The notes under the pieces were generated by a model. The model saw only the letters and a program-made list of their open reading frames with translations, had not been told where the DNA came from and searched no databases. Shown piece by piece: positions 1 through 9,351 of a stretch of DNA of 38,609 nt. Each line of letters opens with the position of its first letter. Positions within the stretch are counted from its first letter, which is position 1. This DNA is from Hypsibius dujardini (Eukaryota; Tardigrada; Eutardigrada; Parachela; Hypsibiidae). The position numbers and the translations under genes are program-made. The stretch is from assembly GCA_001579985.1 (NCBI GenBank), contig LRSR01011046.1:1-38609 (forward strand), in the 5' to 3' direction.

Positions 1-279
1 GGAAAAATCACTCGACTTGACACGTTCTTGTACCGGTGGAGTATTAAAGTTGGCCGATCAATCGGTCAGTGAATATTCCGGACATGCATGAATTCATACG
101 TTGGCTTTGCCATAAGTATAAAAATACATTTATTATGGATTAAAAATTAACACACCAAATTTATTGTTAGGTTCTTTTATGTAAACTATCTTTCGTGAAC
201 GGTTAACGTAGTTTGCCTGAAAAAAACTAACCCCAATTTTCTGGTAATTTTACCCGGGAAAAGCGTGACCATTTTAAAT

Positions 280-735
280 GAAGGCGTCCCGACATTTCGT
301 ACCTCGACAACTCGTATACCGACATGTCTTACATCTGAACTTGTACCCGGGTACAATTCGTACCCAGACATATCGTACCACGACAACTTGCGCTCAAAAA
401 CAAATCATATCAAGAGACATGTCGGATCACGACTGTTCGCAAAAGGACATTTGGTTCTTTAATTCCAGAATTGATGAAACCTATAGAAAACCGGTATTTT
501 GACAAACTAGCCTTAACATTTATGATATCTTTAGATTGTATAATTGAATGAGAATCTTTCGGAAAAAAACAGAAAACAACGTCATTCAGCCGACTGATTC
601 GTTGCCCGAAAGTTTTAACAGCAGACTTGGTCAAGTGGTACGAAATGTCTATGATTACGATATGTCTGGATATGAACTGAGAGGTACTAATTGTCTGGAT
701 ACGCTCTGTCTGGATCCGATCTGTCCGCGCACGGA
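280..735. repeat. Degenerate short repeats in inverted arrangement
   Basis: Two clusters of a roughly 20-bp degenerate unit built on CAGACATATCGTAC lie at about 280-430 and 630-735, in opposite orientation. The clearest pair is 359-377 against 656-674, which are inverted copies matching at 17 of 19 positions. ORFs crossing this stretch only translate the repeat. It may be a decayed foldback element or minisatellite; no terminal duplication could be defined. The rest of 1-800 shows nothing else I recognise. Confidence 0.45.
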
Positions 736-925
736 AATGAAGATGTGTTTGTGTCTGGTTGTTTATGCACATGAAGTATTGTGAAGTATTTATGGACTGG
801 TGAGCTATCCCAATTGTGGGAATTTCATGGATGCTTTTCCAGCACCCAGAACCGAACCCTCAAACAAAGGATCGCATTTCTTTGATGTTAAGCTTGTCCA
901 TGTCTTGTTCTACAGCGCATTTCAG

Positions 926-1612
926 CTTTTTCAAGCGGGTTGCTTGGCCGGATTATTGACCACCCCAATCACGGGGCCTGGAGAGCGGATAAAATGCCTG
1001 CTGCAGGTACTATGTACGTGAAAGTGAGCCACCGATTCATCCATTATACACGTCCACACGGCTTGAACTGGATTATTCAGTTCAGCTTCTGACTTCCAGG
1101 TACAAAGGGGAGGAGCAATGACCAAATATTCCGGACCGGTGGACGTCGCCCGCCAGCTCTATCGAGCCGGAGGGCTCCGCAGTATTTTTCGAGGAACCCT
1201 CATCACCTTCGTGCGAGGGATCCCGAGTAACGGCATTTACTTCATGACCTACGAGTGGTTGAGGAAAGCGACCACACCTACGGGTGAAGATCCCACGGGA
1301 ATGGTTACGGCATTGAGGGCGATATTTGCCGGTGGTATGGCCGGGCTGACCAACGGAGTGGTTGCCCTGCCGCCGGATGCGATCAAGTCCCGCCTGCAGA
1401 CCACCCATGACGGGGACTACCCCAACGGTGCGCGGGATGTGTTTCGGGAGATCCGCCGCGAACACGGACTGAGAGGCTTCTACAGAGGCCTGGCGCCTGT
1501 GATGATGCGAGCATTTCCGGCAAATGCCGCGTGTTTTCTCGGCTATGAGTTTGCGTTGTATGCATTGGAATTTGGAAAGGTCTCAGCGACATACAGAAGC
1601 TCGAAACAATAA
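926..1612 (+). CDS. SLC25A20: Mitochondrial carnitine/acylcarnitine carrier, 3' half only
   Basis: This is the C-terminal half of an SLC25 inner-membrane carrier, closest by eye to the carnitine/acylcarnitine translocase, which exchanges acylcarnitines for carnitine during fatty-acid import. Exons: about 926-1006 and 1100-1612; the 93-bp intron is phase 0. The first exon carries the second-repeat carrier signature in the CAC-type form PGERIKCLLQ, read across the junction into VQ. The second exon holds MYFMTYEWLR-like text (here IYFMTYEWLR), the third-repeat motif PPDAIKSRLQ and the highly typical AFPANAACFLGYE. The acceptor of the first visible exon is either the AG at 924-925 or the one at 914-915. 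The first carrier repeat and half of the second, about 110 residues, are not found in 1-925, so the gene either starts left of the window or is truncated. The stop is TAA at 1610-1612. Confidence 0.85.
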
Positions 1613-2686
1613 AACGATGTGATACCCGTGAAGTGAAGGTTGCGTGAGCCGTTCGGGGGTCGGCTACCAGGAATAATGCAAAAGTACTTGGAATATGCCG
1701 GGCTCTCAATTAAAACGTGACTTGAATATCATAACTGCAGAAACCAATGAACCTAATATAAGTGCGAGCCGAGCAAAATCGATTACCCTGAGAAAAGGGT
1801 GAAAAAATATGCTACAAGGTAGCAAATTCCGCAAATTATTTAAACATACTTAAATTTGGGACAGATTTTGACTAATATAACAGTAAATACCGTTTATATA
1901 ACCAAAGTATTTCTTTTTATTTTAAATTTTAAATTTTGATGTGTGCTATGTAGGGTGATCGAGATTCCCTATTCTTGAGAACATTGAGCGTCTTTCAAAC
2001 CGACTTATGAAGTTACCCAACCAAGGAGGGTCATTTTGTGTAGCTCCTCATGTATATATCGATGGCCCTGAGCATTCGCGGTGCTGTCGAACTGCATTCT
2101 GATGCAATGCAATTTTCCTAAGCTAAACCATGCAAACACGGAAGGAACATACGTTATTACTGTAAGTCCGGATGGCAATAAGTCACTTTCTGTAGTCACG
2201 GTAGGAAAATTTTTATTCGCAAGCAGTTTGATAGCAAAAAGACGCAACGTCAAGGCACCCCCTTTTAATTGAATTATTGGCAGAATTGATAATTTTTTAA
2301 ATTAAGGGAACTGAAGCGACTCGATCGAAAAAAGCCCATAGAGATTTTAGCGCGTCTTTTTTTCCCCACCAACGCTTTAACCCGTCTCTGGGAACTGCAA
2401 AAACTGAAACGTCGGTTAAACTAAATTAGTTTCCCAAAAGTAGTAATTGGATCAATGCGGGTTCGAATGGACGCAAGGAACGAAGATAGGATTGTCCAAT
2501 TGCCTATCGTCTTATTAAACAATCGTACCTAGAGGGTCTATGGGAGATGAAAGCAACCCCACCTCAGGGTGAAGTCAATGAAAAGATAAAAAGCACACCA
2601 TGCCGTGATTGATTTATTTATGAATGTCATTTGATGAGATCTTGTTGCGTTAGAAATGCCTCGATCAATGCCGCTCGAGCCATTAG
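1613..2686. other. Intergenic, no feature recognised
   Basis: Moderately AT-rich DNA between the carrier and the first GPCR gene. Small ORFs (for example 2081-2272 on + and 2005-2253 on -) have no recognisable domain, signal peptide or splice context and look like chance ORFs. Confidence 0.5.
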
Positions 2687-2693
2687 TATATAA
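2687..2693 (+). promoter_or_regulatory. Possible TATA box of GPCR 1
   Basis: TATATAA lies 98 bp upstream of the proposed ATG at 2791. Position and motif fit a TATA element, but nothing else supports it and the matching position of the second GPCR gene shows no clear equivalent. Confidence 0.25.
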
Positions 2694-2790
2694 TCCAGTA
2701 CCTATATTTACTTGAAGCCGATCGTAAAGCCGAAGACTTCCTCAGTTCTCACCATTGAATCCCACACCCGTTTGTTTCTTCTTTTCCACG

Positions 2791-4531
2791 ATGAACAGAA
2801 CGGACGGAGCAGCCGAAAAATGGACAGTTTTGCCCGTGTTCCAACTCATCACTGCCCTCACCGGTTTCATCGGGAACACCTTCGTCATCGTTGCGTTCGC
2901 CGTAAATCGTTCGTTGTGGACGCCCTTCAATGTCTATGTCATCAACCTTGTCTTTGCCAACTGGGCGCTCACCGTCTTGCAGTTTCCTATGGATGTAATA
3001 AGCAGTCTCTCGGAGGGAAAATGGTCACTCGGTGAGACTGCCTGCACGTACTACATCCTAGCGGAATGGTATCTTCAGCCGCTCATCCTCAATTCGCACC
3101 AAGCTATCGCCATCAACCGTGTCTGGGCGATCGGTTTCCCAATTTCCTATCGGCGCTTTCACTCCGTCCGAATAGCGATCGGCCTCTGTGTTGGGGTATG
3201 GTGCTACGTCTTGGTGGGGCTAGCGCCCGGTTTCCTGCCGGATGTTCTGTACAATCGCGTTCCACTATCCGCGAATCACACTTCATGCGAGCTGAATTGG
3301 AGAGCTCAGTTTTCGTGGGCCGTGGCATTTCAAACCATATTTTTAATATGGCCGCAGATATTCATGGTGCTCGCCTTCGGAGTGATCTTTGTCCGGCAGA
3401 GGATGCGGCAACAATCAAGGGCGGCATGGCGCAGCAATGAAGTTAGACCTTCACGGGTAGAGGAACAACAAAACGGTCGACAACGTAAGTTCAAATATGG
3501 ACAAAAGGTACCGTGACATAATAGACGAGCATGCAGGGAAGAGGAAGTGCCATAAGTAGACACACGAACAGACGGACAGACAGGTAGAAGGATAAACGGA
3601 CGGACGGACAGGCAGACAGACAGACTAACCAGACCACCAGACCACCAGACCACCAGACTGTCTGGTGGACAGACTAACAAACAAACAGGTAGTCAGGCAC
3701 TCATAAGCAGATGGATGGAAATTCCCACCGTCGAACAAACGAACAGAAGGTAAGATAATCAGGGGTCAGACGGAGGAACGGACGGGCTGGCGGGCATAAA
3801 GAAATACGGATGTACGGACCGATGGACGGATGGATAGATACACAGAGAGTGAGACAGACTGACAACAAGAAAACAATCCAATCGGACAGACAGGTAGAGG
3901 AACAAGTGGACCGACGGACGAACAGACGAACAGACGGACGGATGGATGAAGGAGTGGATGGACAGACGGATGGAGGACTGCACGATCGACAGGCACGCAA
4001 ACAAGCATACATACAGGCGCATAGCTAGACAGTCCGACGGACGAACAGACATACAGACACTAGAACAGACAGATCGACAGAAAATCAATCAGTCGGACAG
4101 AATTGTCAGAAAAAAACATACGGAAGTCAGACAGGCCGACAGAGCGATTGACAGACGAATTCAGAGTTTTGGATGCCTGGTGAATTGACAAATACAACAA
4201 TTATTGTCTACTTTAATAAATAGGAAATTCAGAGAGCAATCGCGGCAGTGCCTCGAAAGAGCAACAAGGCAACATTCTGCTGCTGTTATTGACTATTAGT
4301 ATTACAATTTGCTGGTCGCCCAACAACATTTACTTCACGGGGCAGTACATATGGGACTACGATTCTCCTGACTTGGTAACAGCCACAACCATTCTCTTCG
4401 CGACCCAGACCTCAATCGATCCCATTATATTCACATACTCCCTGGGAACCCTTCGAAATTATGCAGTCAGATTTTGCTCGCATGTCTCAAGTAAAACGTT
4501 CCCACTCCGGAGTTCCAACACCGATCCGTAG
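2791..4531 (+). CDS. Rhodopsin-class GPCR, paralogue 1
   Basis: Orphan class A seven-helix receptor of 330 residues. Exons: 2791-3484 and 4233-4531, joined in phase 1 across a 748-bp repeat-filled intron. The ATG at 2791 is preferred to the in-frame one at 2755 because it aligns with the start of the paralogue. TM1 has N29 (1.50). TM2 has NLVFAN, so the usual Asp2.50 is N57. C85 (3.25) can pair with the ECL2 Cys in NHTSCELN. The DRY position reads N109-R110-V111. TM5 has Pro in IWPQIFM, TM6 has CWSPNN, and TM7 has DPIIF instead of NPxxY. N-glycosylation sequons occur at NRT near the N-terminus and at NHT in ECL2. The NRxWAIxFPxSYRR region resembles muscarinic/aminergic-like invertebrate orphans, but the aminergic Asp3.32 is not evident, so the ligand cannot be named. 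The stop is TAG at 4529-4531. Confidence 0.86.
3540..4165 (+). repeat. GACA/GACG/GAAC-rich repeat filling the GPCR 1 intron
   Basis: About 600 bp of imperfect tetranucleotide-type repeat (GACA, GACG, GGAC, GAAC with spacers) occupies most of intron 3485-4232. ORFs on either strand here translate only as Thr/Asp/Arg/Gln or Cys/Leu/Ser/Val runs and are not genes. The same repeat type fills the matching intron of the paralogue. Confidence 0.85.
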
Positions 4532-4738
4532 TGTGCAAAACTGGTCATTCGACTATTATGTTGCATCGTTTTGTTTTGTTTATTTCTCCATTATCAACAT
4601 TTGAGAGGATTCAGTGAAGAATTGGAAAATCCTGCCGGTGATTGCCACTGTTTGTCTCGCATATTAACTTGTGTTGCATTCTGTCACAGTAAACCTTAGG
4701 TAAACTGATTCAAAGACTCTTCGTAGTTGGTATCATTT

Positions 4739-4975
4739 GTATGAGTTGAAATCTGTATTTCGGCTCACCATCCAAACGGTCGATAAATCGGCCCACTCGT
4801 CAGTTTATCTTTGATGGCAGGGGCTTAACTGTTTGATTTTCTTGACTATATCCTGGTATACTATAGCACTTCTAAAAATCAAACAATCAAGCACCTGCAT
4901 CAAAGAGAAACCTATGAGTGAGCCGATTTATCGACCAATTGGAGGGTGAGCCGAAATACAGACTTCTCCTCATAC
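4739..4975. mobile_element. 237-bp hairpin element (MITE-like)
   Basis: Two arms of about 100 bp form a long imperfect inverted repeat: 4739-4850 pairs with 4866-4975. Shared text in the arms includes CTGTATTTCGGCTCACC and GGTCGATAAATCGGC, and the ends are GTATGAG and CTCATAC. There is no ORF. It could be a non-autonomous DNA transposon or the source of a long-hairpin RNA. No flanking target duplication was obvious. The remainder of 4532-5730 holds nothing else I recognise. Confidence 0.7.
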
Positions 4976-5730
4976 TGCATGTAGATCTCAATAGAAATGT
5001 TATATCCAGGTGGATGTCTATTGCCCTTTTGATGCAGCTGCCGAGCAATGCAGAAATCAGGGATTGTACTTAAGTGCGATCATCGATCGGTAAATGACAA
5101 CTCGTCCTTTAAAAGGGACACGAATAATGTTCCAGTCAGGTTCGGTCAACCTAGAACGCTTTTCCATTCCTGGTGGCTGTGTAGCAAAAGTTTGTACGTG
5201 TATGTGTATGTACTTTACATAGCACCCTAAAGGTTTGTCAACAAAAAGAGGAAACGTCAGGTCACATTTTCCTCTGTATCGTAGCTTTTGAATGTGCAGA
5301 ACGGATCATCAGTATAGACAAATGTAAAAAGCTTTTCCCTGCAAGGGCATCCCCGCCTGTGAGGCGCTTTCGTGAACTAAAAAAACGTAGTTTGTTTGGG
5401 CAAGCTGTAAAGTGGTTGGCAAAGTAGCTGGATCGATATGGGTTTGGTGAACGCTGAAGACCGTCAGCCATGGTTACCGGCACTGTGGAAATGGATTTTG
5501 GGCGATCGGGTTTTGGCATTATTACGGTCGCAGTATAGCCGGGCAGGTGTCACATTCAAAGCTTGAGGATTCCAGCCAGCCTCCATACCTCGTGAAAAAT
5601 TTGATTTGAAATCCATTCCATGACATCCGGGTCTCCATCAAACGTGTTTTTAAACTTTCAAACGAACATCAATAAATCATTTCAATTCCTTTTTCACTTC
5701 ACTTCATTTCCCTAGTACTGGTGGGGATTT

Positions 5731-5835
5731 ATTTTGCCCCCTATTTTGGCCGTAGGACAAATTTGCGACTTTTTCATACAGCGAAGGGCACAAATTAAGT
5801 AATTTGGGATCATAATTTGTCCCCCGGATCTTATT
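5731..5835 (-). repeat. Repeat unit related to 6826-7050, inverted
   Basis: Read on the minus strand, this stretch contains GACAAATT..., a GCCCTTCGCTG-like segment and TACGGCCAAAATA, the same order of motifs as two direct units at 6826-7050 on the plus strand. It is non-coding and appears to be a dispersed or foldback repeat. The flanks (4976-5730 and 5836-6825) show no gene or other recognised feature. Confidence 0.5.
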
Positions 5836-6825
5836 TAAATCAAAAGGTCCTGTGCAACGCGCAGTGCGCGATGCACGCATAAATCGTGCATTGCACTTTG
5901 CACAATGCCCAGGTGCGAGACGCCAACGGTTTTCCAAAAATGTAACAGTTTGTGGTGTCGTTTGATCTGCTGTTCTCATGTTTTATTACGGAGGAAGACG
6001 CCACAATTAAAACAGGTAAATACTAGTACGGGAATGAATTGTTTCGGTCATGAATGGGTTTTTTAATTTGATTCCCATTTTGAACAGGCCGTTCAACGAC
6101 TTAGTTTCTTTTTCGCTGGTCTCAGCCGGATGTCAATAATCGTCTGCGCAGCTTTGATGGAAGTTTGCTGGAATACTGCAAGAAGTTAAGTTGCGTTTGG
6201 TTTAATAAGATTCCTTTCACTGTTTGCGTGAGTGTTTGGTTTTGGTAACCGTTAAGTTTGCTCTAGGGTGGCGGTGGTTGATTGATTGATTGGCGGCACC
6301 TTTTGCTGGTTTTGCTTTTTTGTCAGTTTGATCTCTGCGGCGGTCGTAGGGTTAATTAGGAGCTTAAACCTAATTAGGGATGCAATCAAATAAATCTAAA
6401 TGAAACTAGAGGTATAGGTTAACTGACCGCTGCAGATTTCGCACTGACATTAAGTTTTACCTCCAAAAGTGTTTCTAATCAATCAATCTATCCCTGTCTG
6501 TCTTGCGATACATTTTCTCAACGGCTGACATGCCAAATGCAAAATCCTGTTTTAACGGAAAAAGATTTTTATTTGTACAATATGCAGCTAACCACTAACT
6601 AGCTCAAAGAAAAATTGCATTTTTCTTTTCAGGTGGCAGGAATGAAGTTAGCTCTATTACCGACAGCGAGGGAGAACGACCGCTATTGTTGATTTTTCCC
6701 GTTTTGGCGGTTTTTTAATGGAGCTCTTGCGTTGGTTATAAAATGCTTGCCATTAATTTTCTCTTTTAGTTCAGGATCTGATGGCCATGAATCCTTTTCT
6801 GTGAATTTCGATAATGATGGTACAG

Positions 6826-7050
6826 TTAAGTCCTACTGGTACAAATTTGGTCCGTTCTGCGTGTGAACAAAATTTGCCATACGGCCAAAATAAAGGACGT
6901 TTAAGAGCACCAAATGTGGAACAAATTAAGGCCCAAATAAAGTCCGAAATTTCAAACAACGGTCGGTGGACTAAATTTGTTCCTTTCAGCGCGGGACAAA
7001 TTTTGGCACTCGGCCAAAATAGCGGCAGTTTAAGAGCACCTTTTTTTGTC
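6826..7050 (+). repeat. Two direct units of a dispersed repeat
   Basis: Two units of about 135 bp spacing (from about 6838 and about 6973) each run from an ACAAATTTGGTCC-like start, through a TTCAGCG/TTCTGCG segment, to CGGCCAAAATA followed by GTTTAAGAGCACC. The 116-residue ORF over them (6814-7164) only translates the repeat, as the recurring GQNxGxLRAP shows. It lies directly upstream of the second GPCR gene. Confidence 0.6.
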
Positions 7051-7160
7051 CAAAAATGTCGTGAAATTTGTTCCGAAAAAGGTCCTAAAAATGTTTTTAG
7101 GACCTTCGAAAACATGCTAGGGTTTCGTTGTGTGTTCATCAGCAGACATAGCTTTGTGGA

Positions 7161-8015
7161 ATGAATAACACGACGAACGGAACTGCTGAATGGTCAGTTT
7201 TGTCTGTGTTTCAACTCGTCGCCACCTTGTCTGGATTTGTCAGCAACACCCTCGTGTTTGTTGCCTTCGCCGTGAATCGTTCCCTGTGGACACCCTTCAA
7301 TGTCTACGTCATTAACCTGGTCTTCGCCAACTGGACCCTCATAGTCACTGAGTTCCCCATGGATGTCATCAGCGGCCTCTACAGCGGTCAATGGCCGCTC
7401 GGCGAAGTTGCCTGCACCTACTACATCTTGACGTCGTGGTACCTCCAGCCTGTTGTTTTTTATTCCCACCAACTGATCGCCATCAATCGCATCTGGGCCA
7501 TCTCTTTCCCGTTGTCCTACCGTCGTATTCACTCCACTCGAACGGCGGTCGGCCTTTGTGGCGCGATGTGGTGCTGTGTCTTGGTGTTTTTGGCACCCGG
7601 TTTAGTCAGGGATACGCTGTACTTTCGTATCCCACTTTCAGAGAATCACACTTTATGTGATCTGAACCAGGACGTCCAGTGGTCTTGGGCAGTGGCCATT
7701 CAAATCATGTTTTACATATGGCCACAGATATTTATGGTGCTCGCGTTGGTTGTGATCTTTTGCGTGCAGAAGAAACGACAGCAAGCTAGGGATGCGTGGC
7801 GGAGTAATTTTATACGACCCGCAAGGTCACAGGAAGTCCAAAATCAAGGACAAGGTAAGTCGGTGGGACGCAATGTGCAGAGGCACAGAGGGACGGACGG
7901 ATAAACGGACGGACAGATAGACCGACTGACAGTCACTCACACAGCTGTTAAACAAAGACGAGAACGGGCAGACAGAGGGGCAGATGAACAAAACAACTGG
8001 AGAGAAAGGAGACAA

Positions 8016-8065
<50 letters not shown>

Positions 8066-8584
8066 CGACAGACAGACCGACAAGCAGACAGGCAGAAACA
8101 CATGACTTGGGGGAAACCGGTAAATTAACAGGCTGAAAACGAACAAAGGAATAACCGACGAACGAGTTTGCGAACAAACATATAACCAATGAGAGAGTCA
8201 GACGGTCAGACAGATGAGCAAGTATACAAGCACAAGCATTAGAACTCTAATAATCAATAAATCTGCTTTCAAGGAACGAATATCCACCCTGGCAATCGAG
8301 TTTCAAAAGAAAATCAAGGCAACATCGTGCTGCTACTATTGACCATCAGTGTTACCATATGCTGGACGCCGAACAACATTTATTACATGTGGCAGTTTAT
8401 CAAGCGACACGACAATCAGAACTTTTACACGGCCACAACAATCCTCTTCGCGATCCAGGCCTCACTCGATCCCATCATATTCAGTTGCTCAGTGAGAGGC
8501 CTGCGAACAAAAGTGCACAACTGTTGTTCACGTTTTTCAACCAGCAATCAGATTCCGCTCTGCAGTTCTGGCACCGATTCGTAG
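7161..8584 (+). CDS. Rhodopsin-class GPCR, paralogue 2
   Basis: Second orphan class A receptor, 334 residues, clearly a tandem duplicate of the gene at 2791-4531. Exons: 7161-7854 and 8274-8584; the 419-bp intron is in phase 1 at the same point in the third intracellular loop. Residue landmarks match the paralogue: N29 (1.50), N57 in NLVFAN (2.50), C85 (3.25), N109-R110-I111 at the DRY position, Pro in IWPQIFM of TM5, CWTPNN in TM6 and DPIIF in TM7. The N-terminus has NNT and NGT sequons. Sequence near the TM ends is strongly conserved with paralogue 1, while the loops and C-tail differ, as expected for functional genes under constraint. The ligand is unknown. The stop is TAG at 8582-8584. 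Confidence 0.88.
7880..8225 (+). repeat. GACA-type tandem repeat in the GPCR 2 intron
   Basis: The intron 7855-8273 contains an almost perfect GACA run at about 8020-8090, flanked by degenerate GACG/GAAC text. It is the counterpart of the repeat in the intron of paralogue 1. Confidence 0.85.
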
Positions 8585-9212
8585 ATGTCTTACTGTCAAC
8601 CGGAGGACTGATGTGCTGAGAAACAGCCATAGGGACGGGCAGAGGAAGGGCCAGAACCAGATGCACAAACATACATGACGATTGACGACTACGCCACGCA
8701 TTTGAGCGCTATCGAAATATATGACCACAGTCAATTAAGGCAGTTGTTAACATTTTGTCTTTCCTTTTAACTCTATTCTGAAAGAAATTCTAAACGAAAT
8801 AATCCAACTGCGTCCACAATTCATTGTTATATATCTATTTCATAAATCAGTCTGTCGATTGCGTTTTGGGTTCCCTAGGAAAATAAAGGGACGGGCCTGT
8901 CTTTTATCTTAGGATACTAAGATAAGTAACGAGGTGCCGTTTCCGTCGGACTAGCAGATTAATAATCCGAGCCATTTTCCTAGCTGCACATTGGACCGGA
9001 TATGCTCACAAACAAATTCGAAACACGAACTCGAAAGTTTACCGTCGACCTCAACCAGCAAATGAGAATATAAAGGAACAAGAGGTCAAGCATCAGTTAG
9101 TTGGCCATAAATGCGTGGACATTTGTTTACTTCTCTTACATAATAAACTAATGTATATACTGCAGCATGGGAAATAATGTTAACCTACTCAGCATTGAAT
9201 GACCCATTAAAC
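8585..9212. other. Intergenic, no feature recognised
   Basis: Spacer between the second GPCR (+) and the protease 3' end (-), so transcription converges here. A small palindrome (CTTATCTTAGGATACTAAG at about 8908-8928) is the only structure noted. No plausible coding exon was seen. Confidence 0.4.
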
Positions 9213-9265
9213 GGTAAAGGTAAAGGTAAAGGTAAAGGTAAAGGTAAAGGTAGGTAAAGGTAAAA
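9213..9265 (+). repeat. GGTAAA hexanucleotide microsatellite
   Basis: About eight near-perfect tandem copies of GGTAAA, with one interruption (GGTAGG), lie just beyond the 3' end of the protease gene. Confidence 0.9.
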
Positions 9266-9351
9266 CGGCATAGGTCTACCAGAATCCAGAAAATCAGAAG
9301 AGTTTCCTCCGGTAAATATCGCGGTAAAAAAACAGGCAAGCAGCAAAATTC

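Noticed and set aside
2455-2480. GGGTTCGAAT, resembling a tRNA T-loop
   Set aside because: The flanking stems do not pair and no acceptor or anticodon arm could be fitted upstream.
3701-4188. ORFs rich in Cys/Leu/Ser/Val or Thr/Asp/Arg in the GPCR introns
   Set aside because: Translations of GACA-type repeats on either strand inside clear introns.
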